Source: Saccharomycopsis crataegensis
Lineage: Eukaryota > Ascomycota > Saccharomycetes > Ascoideales > Saccharomycopsidaceae
Length of the DNA: 64,000 bases
Assembly: GCF_037102585.1 (NCBI RefSeq)
Contig: NW_027043830.1
Span: 558,001-622,000, forward strand
Reading direction: 5' to 3'
The translations under genes were made by a program, and so were the position numbers. Below, piece after piece: positions 45,175 to 56,403 of the stretch. The notes beneath the pieces were generated by a model. That model made no database searches. It was not told where the DNA came from and worked only from the letters and a program-made list of their open reading frames with translations. Every line of letters starts with the position of its first letter. Positions within the stretch are counted from its first letter, which is position 1.

Positions 45175-46865
45175 GTTCCTCACCGAACTGTTTGTTATTA
45201 CTGTTGTATTTTTGCTTTTCTTCTTCTTCTTCTTTTTTTTTTTTTTCTTATGTTGTTTTCCATTTTGGGTTTCTTCATTTCTAATGCTTACGGTGTATAG
45301 TTTAATATGTTTACTCTTTATTTCGTCTTTGACGTGTTGTTTTTGGTGTGTCTTAATTTCTATTTTGTATCATTTTTTTTTTCTTTCCTTTCTTGTTTTC
45401 TTTTTCTTTTAAAAAAATTGTTGTATCCAATTATTCAATTAGCATTGATTTATCCCCGCTTATATTTGTTGTAAATGGCGTCAAACGTCATATCATGTTT
45501 CTGTCATTGGTTTACCACGCGGATTCCAGCAAATTGAAAAATATGTGGACAAATAAATCCGATCTGGAAAACAGTTATTCAGTAGATCAAAAAGTTAAAA
45601 TTTGCAATATAAATTACGATGTCCGATTGCCTATTACATAAGTGTGTATACATGCATATTAGCCAGTTGGATTCAAGAACACCCCCATCATGCATAAGCT
45701 GGAGAAGCCAGATCTGATTTCCCTTCTTTACACACCGAGGCAACAAATCGAGGCAGATCCATAGGCTGTCATTGGAAAGATGTGTGTAACTTTTCAAGAA
45801 GATGGTTTAATAGAAGACTATTGTAAGGGGGTAACAAAAAAAAAAGGGAAAAAAAAAAAAAGAAAACGTCGCAATAAGAAGGTGGTGGGATAGCTACGGA
45901 TAAAGTTGTTTAAAAAAATCATTGAAATCCAGCTAATTTTCGATGATTCCGAGCTCCTACAGTTTTTAGGAAAATAGTGTATTTGAATTGAGCAGAATCT
46001 CAAAATAAACAGCGACACCAAATCCAAAATAGCAGGCTAGATATTTCTCAGTAGCCCATGGTCCTGGTCTAATGATAGTGGGTGTATAACAGCTTTTCAG
46101 TTTCGTATGCAAAAGCTAAGAGGGATCGTAAATTAAACCTTACATCTAGACCCATGCCTCCTTATCATTATGATACATTTCATGATTATCACGTCTGATG
46201 CTACCACTATGTGCTCCAAATATAGAGAGAGAAAAAAAGTATAACTGGAAAAATGTGAACAAAAAAAAATCATATTGATAATTGAATAGAACAACAATGT
46301 AATATTACCAAACGAAAATCTATTATTGCTTAAGGGAGCAAAACAACCCAGTAAATGTAAAATATTAAGCGGAAAGTGCTTTGATGCAAATAAAAAAAAA
46401 AAAATGTGAGTTATGTACATATGTGGAATTCGGCGATGATACTCAGAGGATAGAATGGAGGTGATGAAGTATCAACATTCAACATATATGGGAGTCGAAT
46501 GTGATGAGAGATTTTCAAACCCTATTGGAGTTGAAACCAAGCACGGGGATGTAGTTGTAAGAACAAGAAGTAAAAACGAATTGACCTAAATGTTTGTACA
46601 CCAATAATAAAAGCAAAGACTGGTACCTAAAATCAAAAAAAAAAAAAATCAAAAAAAAACCCAATTAAAAAAACAAAACAAAAGAACAATCTAACTTCAA
46701 AAAGGAAATGAATCACTAGAGAACAAAAACACAGCATTGGTTGAGCTTTTTCTTTCTTTCTTTTTTTTTCTGTTTTTCTTTCGTTCTCTGCAAGACATTA
46801 GTTAATGGTCCGATGCAACCAAGTGCTGAAGGAAACCAAAAAAAAAAAATGATAATGCTGATGGA
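45175..46865. other. 1.7 kb convergent intergenic region
   Basis: T-rich 3' region of the FAR1-type gene to about 45420, then mixed AT-rich sequence with A tracts (45835-45862, 46391-46405). A hairpin AGCTTTT/AAAAGCT spans about 46090-46117. No gene, tRNA or clear snoRNA box pair recognised. Confidence 0.45.
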
Positions 46866-48359
46866 TTAACCTTCAAATGGATTCCCACCAGTAGTTCCAG
46901 TGGTGTTACTAGCCACGCTTTGGCTATAATTGCTAGGTGGTGAGATTTTTTGGTCTTTAGAGACTTCAACATCAGGATACCCTTGCTCCATATTTATGTT
47001 TTCCTTTCCATAATCTAATTCACTAGCTTCGGCCTCACTTTCAAAATAGAACCCAGCGTCTCCAGATGGTTCAACATGGCCAGCACTATTATCCGTGGAG
47101 ATACTATTGTTTCTGGTTTTAAGCATTGCTGGATGCCTTGGAGGCAAAAAATCATTAGAAGAATCGTTTGCATGACCAGAATGATAATTGTAGTTGACCA
47201 TTTTAGACAATTTGGTATTACTGCCTTGCTTAGATGAATTGTCTGTGAATGATCCGTGGGAACCCAGTTTTCTCATTTCGACAGAAGCTAATGGAGATTT
47301 TCTATCGATAAGATGACTAGTTCTTGCACTTCCTGGGATAGGCATAGTGAAATCATGCAGCTCCCGGGCATTTTTCTTCAACGAGCGAATGAAGTATTGT
47401 TGATTTATTGAGTCCAGGGAGTTTTCTCCAACATTATTTTTGTTCAAACCACTATTAACTTTATCATTATGATCGTTATTGGCCTTAGAGTTTTGCGATC
47501 CGACATCTGAACTACTAGCATTCTCCTTTATAACACTACTCTTTGAATTTCCAATAAACGAGGTAGGTCTCTTGAAGATTGTTTTTGCTTTCAGCTGTTT
47601 CTTTGTACCGGAACTGCCATCGTCGGTATGCGATTCCGAGTTGGATTTACTGGATGATCTAGAGTCGTTAACACTATCACTTCTAACAACGGCAGGGGGA
47701 GGAGGTACTAGCACTTGCGAATCATCACTTGAGTTGCGTGCTTTGGTGGTTTCTGATCCTAGTACCGGTACAATACCCTCAAAATAATTTTGCAATAACT
47801 GTTCAGAATTACGCTTCACATGTGGTGGGAAAGTTCCATTGACTATAGTACTTGAAGAGCCGTTGCCAAAGTCTGAGTTGGAGCGGTTGACAAATGAAGG
47901 AGGAAGAGTATTTGAGTTGGGATTGGTGGCATTTGTAGATGATGAATAATCAGTTTCTGGAGTCAGTGCAGGTTTCAGTTCTTTGTTGCTATTGAGATTG
48001 AGACTATTAAGATTAATATCGTTCTGGCCTCTCATGGCTGGATGGTAGCTATAAGTTCTATAACGAGATTTTGATTTCTTCAAGTCGGCTGGAGCTTGAG
48101 GAACTGCGTCGACATTGTTTCCGTTGGTGGTATTGAAACCATGATTTTTTTCTAAAGGCGACTGAGGGCCGGCTAATTGTTGATAATTATCAAAAGTTAG
48201 ATCGGCTTCCAAGTCAATATTCTCCAACTTATTTTGAATCATCTGATCGTCTTTTTTCATACTTTTGCGGGAGAAACTGTAAGCCAGAATGACAACTATC
48301 AACACAAAAGCAACAGGGATTGTCACGGCAAGAGCCACGGTTCCTGAGTCAGAAACCAT
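46866..48359 (-). CDS. Single-pass membrane protein, Skg6/Tos2-like
   Basis: 497 residues. A membrane span lies right at the N-terminus (residues 7-28, TVALAVTIPVAFVLIVVILAYSF) followed by basic residues and a long Ser/Asn-rich cytosolic region. This is the arrangement of the Skg6/Tos2 transmembrane family in fungi, linked to polarised growth in S. cerevisiae. Conserved-looking patches are FPPHVKRNSEQLLQNYFEGI and LKKNARELHDFTMPIPGSAR. No cleavable signal is seen. Family call moderate. Confidence 0.6.
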   Translation of the reverse strand: MVSDSGTVALAVTIPVAFVLIVVILAYSFSRKSMKKDDQMIQNKLENIDLEADLTFDNYQQLAGPQSPLEKNHGFNTTNGNNVDAVPQAPADLKKSKSRYRTYSYHPAMRGQNDINLNSLNLNSNKELKPALTPETDYSSSTNATNPNSNTLPPSFVNRSNSDFGNGSSSTIVNGTFPPHVKRNSEQLLQNYFEGIVPVLGSETTKARNSSDDSQVLVPPPPAVVRSDSVNDSRSSSKSNSESHTDDGSSGTKKQLKAKTIFKRPTSFIGNSKSSVIKENASSSDVGSQNSKANNDHNDKVNSGLNKNNVGENSLDSINQQYFIRSLKKNARELHDFTMPIPGSARTSHLIDRKSPLASVEMRKLGSHGSFTDNSSKQGSNTKLSKMVNYNYHSGHANDSSNDFLPPRHPAMLKTRNNSISTDNSAGHVEPSGDAGFYFESEAEASELDYGKENINMEQGYPDVEVSKDQKISPPSNYSQSVASNTTGTTGGNPFEG

Positions 48360-49769
48360 TATTTGAAGTATTGATAGAAGATAAGGATAAACTTTTCAAG
48401 TGAATTAAACAAAACAAGAACAAAAAGTAAGATGAAAAAAAAAAAAATTCTTTTTGCTTCTCAATTTTTTGTATGGCGTGTTGTCTATCGAGTAAGTGAT
48501 CGGCCAAAATGAACCCAAATTCGATGAGTCAAGATGATACTTAATCCGGTCTGGTAATGAAAAGACAGGAGTCCTTTTTTATAGTATTTGTTAGCGATCT
48601 TTTGAAAAGCACAGAGCTGTCCCAATTGATTTGTATGGAATGCTGATGACAATCAGTTGGTGGATGAGTCGGCGGTGCCAGCGGTTTTAAAAAAAAAAAA
48701 ATGAGGAAATAAAGGAGAGATCTGGCAAACAGAAGGAAAAAGAATGGGAAGGGAAGAGAGGATTGATGAATGGTAAACAGAGTAATAAAATATAATCAAC
48801 TATTATTTCAAGCTTGGTTGCTGCGGTTTTCTTCTTGGGGTAGATGATGAACACCAATATTTTTTTTCGCAAAATTTTTGTCGGACAAATTGATGGATCT
48901 TATGGGCATCCGTCGATCTAAAACAGGCCTTGAAAAAGTATGGATTGGGTGGGAACCCCTAAATCTAAAACAACCGACAGCACCCCGCGCGCCCTAAATT
49001 AAAAATACCCAATACAATAATCTGTGGGAGAGCTATCCTAATTCCGCACGGTGCCAGGAAATGCCTGGGAACTTGTGAGCCTCTAGGGCTTTTTAAAATT
49101 AGGATGGCGGGGCGATGCTAGATCCTTTATTTACCTATTGATGTTTTGGCACATTTTCCATTTGCACAAGCCCCCGTCTGATTGACGATGTTTATTGCTG
49201 TGTGTTATTAGGCAATAGTTTGTTGTGATAGATGCTTGCAGAAACATATAAATGCAGGCAGTTGCATATGTACCCACACCGCCTTCGTGGCGGTAACAAC
49301 TCAAGAATCTCTCATACCAACTGTTGTGTGCTAAACACGAAAGCTTCTTTTTTGAACATCATTAGTGGACAACACAAATAGCAGATAGCTCCTCATCTAC
49401 TCTATATATTCCTTAATTAAACAGAGAGAAGCAGTGATCTACCAAACTGTAAAAAGCTTCGTCTCAGTCTTTTTTAGTATATTTAAAAGCAAAGTAAAGT
49501 TATCACAATAGACACAAATATTGCCAAATGTCTTTGATTCATACAATATAATATCCATTTCTCATTTTTATTTGTCGTCGTGTGAAAGGCAGCTAAGAAC
49601 AGTCACTGTGCTGACAATTACCATTCTCTATACACTCGGCGGATACATTGCTGATATTCAACTACAACAGCCCAGTCAGCTTTTTTCTCCACTGAGATCG
49701 TTAATTTCCTGTAGCCACCATAGTATGAATCACCAGCTTGTAACCTCTTCCAAGAATCATTATTGAATA
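48360..49769. other. 1.4 kb upstream region with promoter-like elements and no gene
   Basis: Promoter of the Skg6-like gene, then sequence reading like a plus-strand promoter without an ORF. CGGTGCCAG occurs at 48673-48681 (beside an A tract) and 49049-49057. The inverted repeat CCAGG/CCTGG is at 49054-49068. TATAAA lies at 49247-49252 and another TATATA near 49401. A perfect inverted repeat ACCGCC-TTCGT-GGCGGT is at 49278-49294. No protein frame over about 80 codons with an ATG follows. Confidence 0.5.
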
Positions 49770-50640
49770 AGGATATTCTTTTTCTAATTACCTCCTAATC
49801 GCCATGAAACCCAAGGGCCATAATTATTCCATCTTCCGCGTTCATATTTCTTTCGTCAATAATTGTAACATACCTATCTATATCCACAAAATATTTGGCT
49901 CGTTTGGAAGGAGATGTAGATCCCATTTCTTTAGCTAAATCATGCAAAATATTCCCAATTTTTGGAACCAATCCTCTGACCCCTCTCCATCAATGAGCTG
50001 AGCACTGGGCTTGTCTTCCAATTATTAGAAATCGTACAATCTTATTAAAAAATATTTGGTAATCTTTGGAGGCGAAGAAACCATTCAAAAAAAAACCTGC
50101 ACCAGACATGACAGAATGTTCAGCAAAACTAGAATCTTTAGCTTCTCCACACAAGTTTAAATTACTGGTATTAATTGGTGGGTTTTTCTATATCGAACGT
50201 TACTGACCGATTTTTTTTCTCTTCGGAATTTCCAGTACTTTTGACTAGATGTTGAGAAAAAATTTGATTCTTCATCATTTTAGCATATGATTGATTGTTG
50301 CACATGTTCCAATTGGTAAAATTTCGGTTAGAAAGTTGATCATATCGTCAGCTGCTGGAAAAATTTGCCGATAGCAGGTCTTCTCCAATATTACCAAGTA
50401 ATATATTCTCATATACTGAATTTGTGGGAAGTCTGCAATATTAAGGCATGCGAAAATTGGAAAAGAGAGAAATATCAAAAAAGGAAAGTAATTTATGGCT
50501 CCACTGTGTTGATATAAACCTAACTACGTCTAGCACACAAACCAGTATTCTCATTAATTAAATAACCTTCATCTTCAATACCTAAGCCAAGATTGAGGAA
50601 GCAGTACGAGACTATGTGAAGCCAGCTCACTGAAAGAAAA
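49770..50640 (-). pseudogene. Decayed coding region, family not recognised
   Basis: On the minus strand a stretch of more than 100 protein-like codons lies between about 49,780 and 50,190 (pieces such as GSTSPSKRAKYFVDIDR and NMNAEDGIIMALGFHG), with further protein-like fragments up to about 50,640 (for example FLNLGLGIEDEGYLINENTG). No intact frame remains; it is broken in at least three places. Composition is coding-like rather than random AT sequence. I cannot tell whether it was a host gene or part of a mobile element. Confidence 0.4.
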
Positions 50641-50987
50641 AACAAAAACGAAAAGGATCAATTAAATCCTGTCTGGATTACTTAATACTGCTAATGAAAG
50701 TCTAAAAAGGAATGTATGAAATATCAACAAACATCAACAGGTCGAAATACATTAAAATGTTAGAGGTTTAAAAACAGACAATACATGTACTATATGAGAC
50801 ACTTTATTTTTTACGCACTATAAGTTCATTCATAGAACTACCATTCTCTTGAATATTATTAAGATTAATCTCCATTTATGCGCCCACGGTGTTATTTACA
50901 GCTGCTTTAATTATTACACTTGTTACAACCGTGTACTTTAGTAACTATAGTAACTATAGTAACAACTAGTAACAACTAGATGAAAGT

Positions 50988-51011
50988 AGAAAGATGGTAT
51001 ACCATCTTTCT
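50988..51011. repeat. 24-bp perfect palindrome
   Basis: Half-site AGAAAGATGGTA followed immediately by its reverse complement, with no spacer. It is 162 bases upstream of the DUF1748 gene. Just before it are tandem TAGTAACTA and TAGTAACAAC units (about 50938-50980). Confidence 0.8.
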
Positions 51012-51172
51012 TTTAATGTTGTGCGCGATGGCTTACCCTGCTACCGACATCACAAGCAAAAACTGTCTCCTGTAGAGCCTTCCCTAAAAAACGGGGTTCT
51101 TTAACTGTCTATACCACCTTCAACTCAATATACCATAATACTAATAATATAATACAAAAAGAATAATCAAAT

Positions 51173-51590
51173 ATGCCATTTGTATGTACTTCTTAATCAT
51201 CGGTATCGGTATACAGACTATTATATCCTCGGTATTCATAACTAACAATTTATATTTTTATCAGCTTGGGAGAGCTTTCCATATCAGTGTGGACCTTGTA
51301 TTGGCATCAGCATTTCTTGCGGGCATCAAAAGATCAACTGGTTTAACGTGAGTACACTATATAAAGAATCTTTGTTCTTTTATATGTTCTTTTATTGTCG
51401 ATATTTTTTTTTGTGTGTTGCAATGTGCAATTTCAGACCTGAGCTAACGCCACCATGCAGTCCAAACTTGGACCAATTCGATGACAACCTCATCAAGGAA
51501 TACGGTGCCAAATACTTGAATGTCGGTGAATATGTTTTTGATGCTTCTGTCGGGTACTTCACTACCAGTACTTACTTCAAGAGAAAGTAG
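51173..51590 (+). CDS. DUF1748 family small protein, three exons
   Basis: Exon 1 is only 9 bases (51173-51181, MPF), then donor GTATGT, branch AACTAAC and acceptor TCAG. Exon 2 is 51265-51347 (LGRAFHISVDLVLASAFLAG, then IKRSTGLT), donor GTGAGT. Exon 3 most likely starts at 51461 after GCTAAC and ATGCAG, giving 73 residues ending YVFDASVGYFTTSTYFKRK. The frame closes cleanly across both junctions and the product matches the fungal DUF1748 family (GR..H...D..L....LAG..R.TGLTP...YL..GE...D....YF.R). A second acceptor (TTTCAG, exon at 51437) is also in frame and would add 8 residues. Function unknown; probably a small organelle-associated protein. Confidence 0.85.
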
Positions 51591-52653
51591 AATTATTGGT
51601 ACATCAATCTGCATATCATCGTTGAATTGGATCCCGATCTGGATTCGCTATTTGAATGGTTGTGAATTATTTGCAATATTATATCAATAATAATAAAATC
51701 AAATTCAAAAAAAAAAACAAAAAACAGAATCAATCCTTATCTATTTAGCTCCAGATTTGATTTTATGAGCGGAAAACAGTTCATGTATTTATTTGTCTGA
51801 TGCAATAGATAATGGATACCTTAATATTTTTAACATCAATTGTTGCCTTCTTCTACTGTGATGAGATGTTTTATTTTTCGTTTAGTTTGTTCCATGTTAT
51901 AATTTTAGTATTTTCCCGCCCCCTATACTGCTAGTTCTTTGGCGGATGAATATTGTTCCAGAGCTGGTTATTTTAAACTACTTGTACATAGATAAATGCA
52001 AATTCTTTAATTCTATTTTCTGTGGCAAAATATGATCAGGAAAAAACTTTTCCTATAGTATAAGCTAACCTGTTGAATGAAACAGTTATTCTGCAGTAAT
52101 TAAAGTCTTTATAGAATCCCCTATTAATTTCATGATGACCATTATTCCATCAATAATATGTGGTCCATTAGCAAAACTTCAGTCTTTCATATGTTATTGC
52201 ACATCCTTCGGGTATGCATTTTTGTGATGGCTATCTAAGATATATCAGAACAAATTGCCTTGCTCCTATCTTTCTACTATAGATCAATCTATTTCTCTGA
52301 AATTGACTATTTGTATCCTTATATACACTACCATTTTCCACCGACTCCGTGAGTCCGGTGTTACCTATACTCCAATAGCTTATCCCATAATATAATATAT
52401 TACCTGAAGTTCAGAAAAGATCCAAATAATAGGCTCTTTAATTCTAATTTAGATATTTTAAAGAATCAAGAGGAGTTAAGGGCATGGATGGAGATAAGAA
52501 GCATCAAGTTGTCCACCTTTGCATCCTAAAATCCAAACACCAATGGGCATCTGAATTATCATGATTTATTGCCTTTTTGGAACCATGGCTTTTCTTTTGT
52601 AATTTTAACAAATTCGACAAATTACGCCAATTGGTAAATATCTAACATCTACT
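51591..52653. other. 1.06 kb intergenic region
   Basis: 3' end of the DUF1748 gene and the promoter of the hydrolase gene. It contains a GC-rich imperfect hairpin (52340-52359) with the core GACTC-CGT-GAGTC flanked by CCG/CGG, possibly a zinc-cluster or bZIP site. Nothing else recognised. Confidence 0.5.
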
Positions 52654-53604
52654 ATGACTGATCTCAATCCTTATTCAGCAAGCCTCAAATCTCCAAGTTT
52701 TGAAGGGAAAATCCATCATTTCACCTCAAGATTGGCGGCATTTGAATTTTCACCTACGAAAACTCCAAACACCCTCATCTTTATTGGGGGATTAACCGAT
52801 GGTCTTCTTACAGTTCCTTACGTCCCATATCTTGCATCACAACTTCCATCAAACTGGTCGCTTTGCCAGACTCTTATCTCATCCTCTTACAATGGCTGGG
52901 GTACCGGGAGCTTGAAGCGCGATGCGGCAGAAATCGGGGAATTGGTCAAGTATTTGAGAGTCAATTGCAATAAGGAAAAAATTGTCATTATGGGCCATTC
53001 TACCGGTACTCAAGATGTGATTCAATATATCACCAAGTTTCTTCAAAGTTTAGATAATGATGTTGAGCTATATAATGTTGATGGTGGAATTCTACAAGCA
53101 CCAGCCAGTGACCGTGAAGCTATTAGCATGCTGTTATCTTCTCAAGAAACAGAGGAAGCTATTTCTGAAGTACAGGCATTTGTTAAGGAAAATTCCAATG
53201 ATGACAGCATTTTACTTCCTGATAAGTATGCCAAGATATGGTTTGGAACTCCTATCACCGCGTATCGTTTCTTAGCACTTACCGCTCCTTGTGGCGATGA
53301 TGATTTCTTCACTAGCGATTTGCTTGACCTTCCTCATGATCATCCTAATTCCCCAGCGCAAACTTTCGGTAAAGTTAATCGTCCTCTTTTGATTTTACCC
53401 TCCGGAGACGATGAGTTTGTTGCTAAGTCGATTGACCAAGGTGAAAGAATGGAAAGATGGCAAAGCTTCATGGACGCCAAATTCAAGAGTAAGTACAGTG
53501 GTGTTTTGGAAGGAGCAAAACATGCCGTTGGTCCTGACAGCAAAGAAGGGGCACAAGACGAAGTCGCGAAGAGAGTGGTTGGATTTTTGAGTGAATTGAT
53601 CTGA
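52654..53604 (+). CDS. UPF0613/DUF1749 alpha/beta-hydrolase-like protein
   Basis: 316 residues. Alpha/beta hydrolase pattern: the start of the fold LIFIGGLTDGLLTVPYV, the nucleophile elbow GHSTGTQD with Ser116, and acid and base candidates near PSGDDEFV and KHAVGPDS (His290). LAFEF and GWGTGSLKRDAAEIGELV fit the UPF0613 family seen in S. pombe and filamentous fungi. Substrate unknown; no signal peptide, so cytosolic. Confidence 0.85.
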   Translation: MTDLNPYSASLKSPSFEGKIHHFTSRLAAFEFSPTKTPNTLIFIGGLTDGLLTVPYVPYLASQLPSNWSLCQTLISSSYNGWGTGSLKRDAAEIGELVKYLRVNCNKEKIVIMGHSTGTQDVIQYITKFLQSLDNDVELYNVDGGILQAPASDREAISMLLSSQETEEAISEVQAFVKENSNDDSILLPDKYAKIWFGTPITAYRFLALTAPCGDDDFFTSDLLDLPHDHPNSPAQTFGKVNRPLLILPSGDDEFVAKSIDQGERMERWQSFMDAKFKSKYSGVLEGAKHAVGPDSKEGAQDEVAKRVVGFLSELI

Positions 53605-54478
53605 ATATAGGTAGTGAAACAATACTAAAGCTTCATTCTTTTCTCTGTATAATGTTATTGGAAATCACGATACCAAATTTTGGGTACTTGTAAACGATTG
53701 GGGTGGAGGAGAGAGTATTTGAAAACTTTTAGATATTTTTTCACCAAAATCTTGTGAAACCAGTCAATCCGTAGCTTATAAAATGAACAGATCCCCCGGT
53801 AAGTGAGAAGGAGCCACGTTGCGAGCACTATTCACTAACCAATCTGACTAAAATGAGATCAAACATTTACAATCAATCAAAATTGGTTTTACCGTTACCT
53901 AACTTGTCAAAGGCAAAATAAATGCTCAAATGAAATGATGATCATAATACAAGCAATTAATCGGCATGAATAGCAAGCTCATCACCATGCTTATAAGAAT
54001 AAACTGGCAAGATGAAAGTACCAAGATATTAGAATTTTACGAATGCGATAAACCTCAGTCGACTCCCATCGGCTATCTGTTCAAAACCACAAATATTAGT
54101 AGAAGTGCTTGTAACATTCCTTAAAATAGACACTTTTTCCTTATATTATTATTCCATCAATTCCTTGGTGGTTCTCGCAGATCTGATTTTGAGAGATGAC
54201 CCACCGTGCCGGTACACTCCACACATACCCAACTACCCGGTCAGAGTTCTTTCTCTCGCCGCCTGCCTTTTTTTTTCTTCACCGAATTTTCTGTTTATGA
54301 AAAACCATAACAAACCACCTTAGCAAAAAACTGGACAAATCAACACCATTTACTCTTGGAATCGATTATCCTTTTTTTCTGTTCGTATCCTTCTTATCTT
54401 TCAGTACTCGACGAAAGTTAGTCATATTGACTGTGGTTCTTCTGCAAGGCCTACTAATTTCAGAAAGAAAGAAAGAAG
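53605..54478. other. 870-base upstream region of RPD3
   Basis: AT-rich with a GC-richer patch near 54195-54262 (CCGTGCCGG, CCCGG) and a C/T-rich leader close to the ATG. No gene recognised. Confidence 0.5.
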
Positions 54479-55912
54479 ATGGTGTATGAACTCAAACCGT
54501 TTGACCCAATCAAACCCATCCCCAACGAGAAGAAGCGTGTTGCTTACTTCTATGATGCCGATGTCGGTAATTACGCGTACGGTGCTGGACATCCTATGAA
54601 ACCTCATCGTATAAGAATGGCCCACTCGTTGATCATGAACTATGGGCTTTACAAGAAGATGGAAATCTATCGTGCTAAGCCTGCCACCAGAGAGGAAATG
54701 TGCCAGTTCCACACCGATGAGTATATTGATTTCCTTGCGCGTGTGACGCCTGATAATTTGGAACTTTTCCAGAAAGAACAGGCGAAATTCAATGTCGGAG
54801 AAGATTGTCCTGTGTTTGATGGATTATTTGAATACTGTGGGATCAGTGGCGGGGGGTCCATGGAGGGGGCTGCTCGTTTGAACCGAGGTAAATGTGATGT
54901 GGCGATTAATTACGCTGGGGGGTTGCACCATGCGAAGAAATCTGAGGCCTCCGGGTTTTGCTATTTAAATGACATTGTGTTGGGTATCATTGAGCTATTA
55001 AGATACCACGCGCGTGTCTTGTACATTGATATTGATGTGCATCATGGGGACGGTGTGGAAGAAGCCTTTTATACCACTGACAGAGTTATGACCTGCTCTT
55101 TCCATAAATATGGGGAATTTTTCCCAGGGACAGGTGATATTAGAGATATCGGGGTTTCTAAAGGTAAGTACCATTCTGTCAATGTTCCATTAAGAGATGG
55201 TATTGATGATGCCACGTACAAGAGTTTGTTCGAGCTGGTGATAAAGCATGTTATTGATTGGTACCAACCATCGGCTATTGTTTTGCAATGTGGTGGGGAT
55301 TCTTTATCTGGGGATAGATTAGGGTGTTTCAACTTATCCATGAATGGTCATGCAAATTGTGTCAATTATGTGAAATCTTTCAACTTGCCTCTCATGGTTG
55401 TTGGTGGTGGTGGGTACACTATGCGTAATGTGGCGCGTACCTGGGCTTATGAGACTGGTATTTTAAATAATGAGATTTTGGGTCCAGATTTACCTTATAA
55501 TGACTACTACGAATATTATGGGCCAGATTACAAATTGGACGTCAGACCTTCCAATATGTTGAATGCTAATTCTCCAGAATACCTCGATAAATTGTTGACT
55601 CAATTGATCAAGAACTTGGAACACACAAAGCACGCTCCAAGTGTTCAAATGCACTATACCCCTAACGACCGTGAAGACTTGGGGGATGTGGAGGAAGACT
55701 CTGCAGAGGCTAAAGACACCAAAGGAGGATCACAATATGCTATAGACAATACTATTCAACAAGGAAATGAATTTTACGAAGATGATGATAAGGCTGAAGG
55801 CATAGGATCTAAAAATATCGAAAATCATGAAAATGGTGAACCAACTGTGGATATCAAAATGAAGGACAGCAGCAACGGCAAGATTAATATCGATTCGATA
55901 TCGTCAACATGA
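54479..55912 (+). CDS. RPD3: Class I histone deacetylase Rpd3
   Basis: 477 residues. His150 and His151 ([20 protein letters not shown]), Asp186 and His188 ([11 protein letters not shown]) have the same numbering as S. cerevisiae Rpd3. Further conserved segments are [54 protein letters not shown] and [20 protein letters not shown]. The acidic C-terminal tail ([17 protein letters not shown]) is close to yeast Rpd3. It removes acetyl groups from histone H3/H4 in Sin3 complexes in the nucleus. Confidence 0.97.
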   Translation: MVYELKPFDPIKPIPNEKKRVAYFYDADVGNYAYGAGHPMKPHRIRMAHSLIMNYGLYKKMEIYRAKPATREEMCQFHTDEYIDFLARVTPDNLELFQKEQAKFNVGEDCPVFDGLFEYCGISGGGSMEGAARLNRGKCDVAINYAGGLHHAKKSEASGFCYLNDIVLGIIELLRYHARVLYIDIDVHHGDGVEEAFYTTDRVMTCSFHKYGEFFPGTGDIRDIGVSKGKYHSVNVPLRDGIDDATYKSLFELVIKHVIDWYQPSAIVLQCGGDSLSGDRLGCFNLSMNGHANCVNYVKSFNLPLMVVGGGGYTMRNVARTWAYETGILNNEILGPDLPYNDYYEYYGPDYKLDVRPSNMLNANSPEYLDKLLTQLIKNLEHTKHAPSVQMHYTPNDREDLGDVEEDSAEAKDTKGGSQYAIDNTIQQGNEFYEDDDKAEGIGSKNIENHENGEPTVDIKMKDSSNGKINIDSISST

Positions 55913-56403
55913 CTTTATTGAGATATATTCTGTATTATTTTCGATTTCTTTTTTTTTTTTTTTTTGATACTTTTTGATCAAATATTCTTCAATCTCTATC
56001 TGTACTCTATTTTCTTATGGTTCATTGTTTTTGAGTTTTTTTTTTCCCCCTCCTTCTCTTATCGCTTCCTTCTTTTTTATTATTACTATTATTATTATTA
56101 TTATTACTATCTCTTCTCTTCAAACATGTGACAAAATTGTTATGCTATCCGAAAATACTCGTCTGTAATCCGTCCACCCGCATATTCTAATAAAAAGGTT
56201 ATCAGATACACGTGACTAGATAATGAAAAAAATCATTGGGTGATGGAAGGCTGGGTTTTTAGTCATCAAGCAGAAAAGTTTAGAATCACAAGACCATTTT
56301 TTAGGTTCCTCGATAATATTATTAATATTGTTGCCAGCATATATTCTCCAATTTGATTTAATATTCTTCTTTTGTTTATTTTTATTTTGCTTAGAGCTTT
56401 CCC
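55913..56403. other. 491-base intergenic with an ATT microsatellite
   Basis: T-rich RPD3 3' region, an ATT/ACT run (about 56078-56110), then a short promoter for POS5. No gene seen. Confidence 0.55.

Noticed and set aside
44323-45183. 286-codon minus-strand frame opposite the FAR1-type gene
   Set aside because: Leu/Trp/Val-rich composition mirrors the Gln/His/Pro-rich sense strand; no recognisable domain.
46060-46155. tRNA-like or small-RNA-like segment with an AGCTTTT/AAAAGCT hairpin
   Set aside because: No cloverleaf, no Pol III boxes and no clear C/D or H/ACA boxes.
50928-51170. Possible solo LTR (TGTT start, TATA-like words) before the DUF1748 gene
   Set aside because: No target-site duplication, no second copy and no matching end could be found; the sequence equally fits an ordinary promoter.
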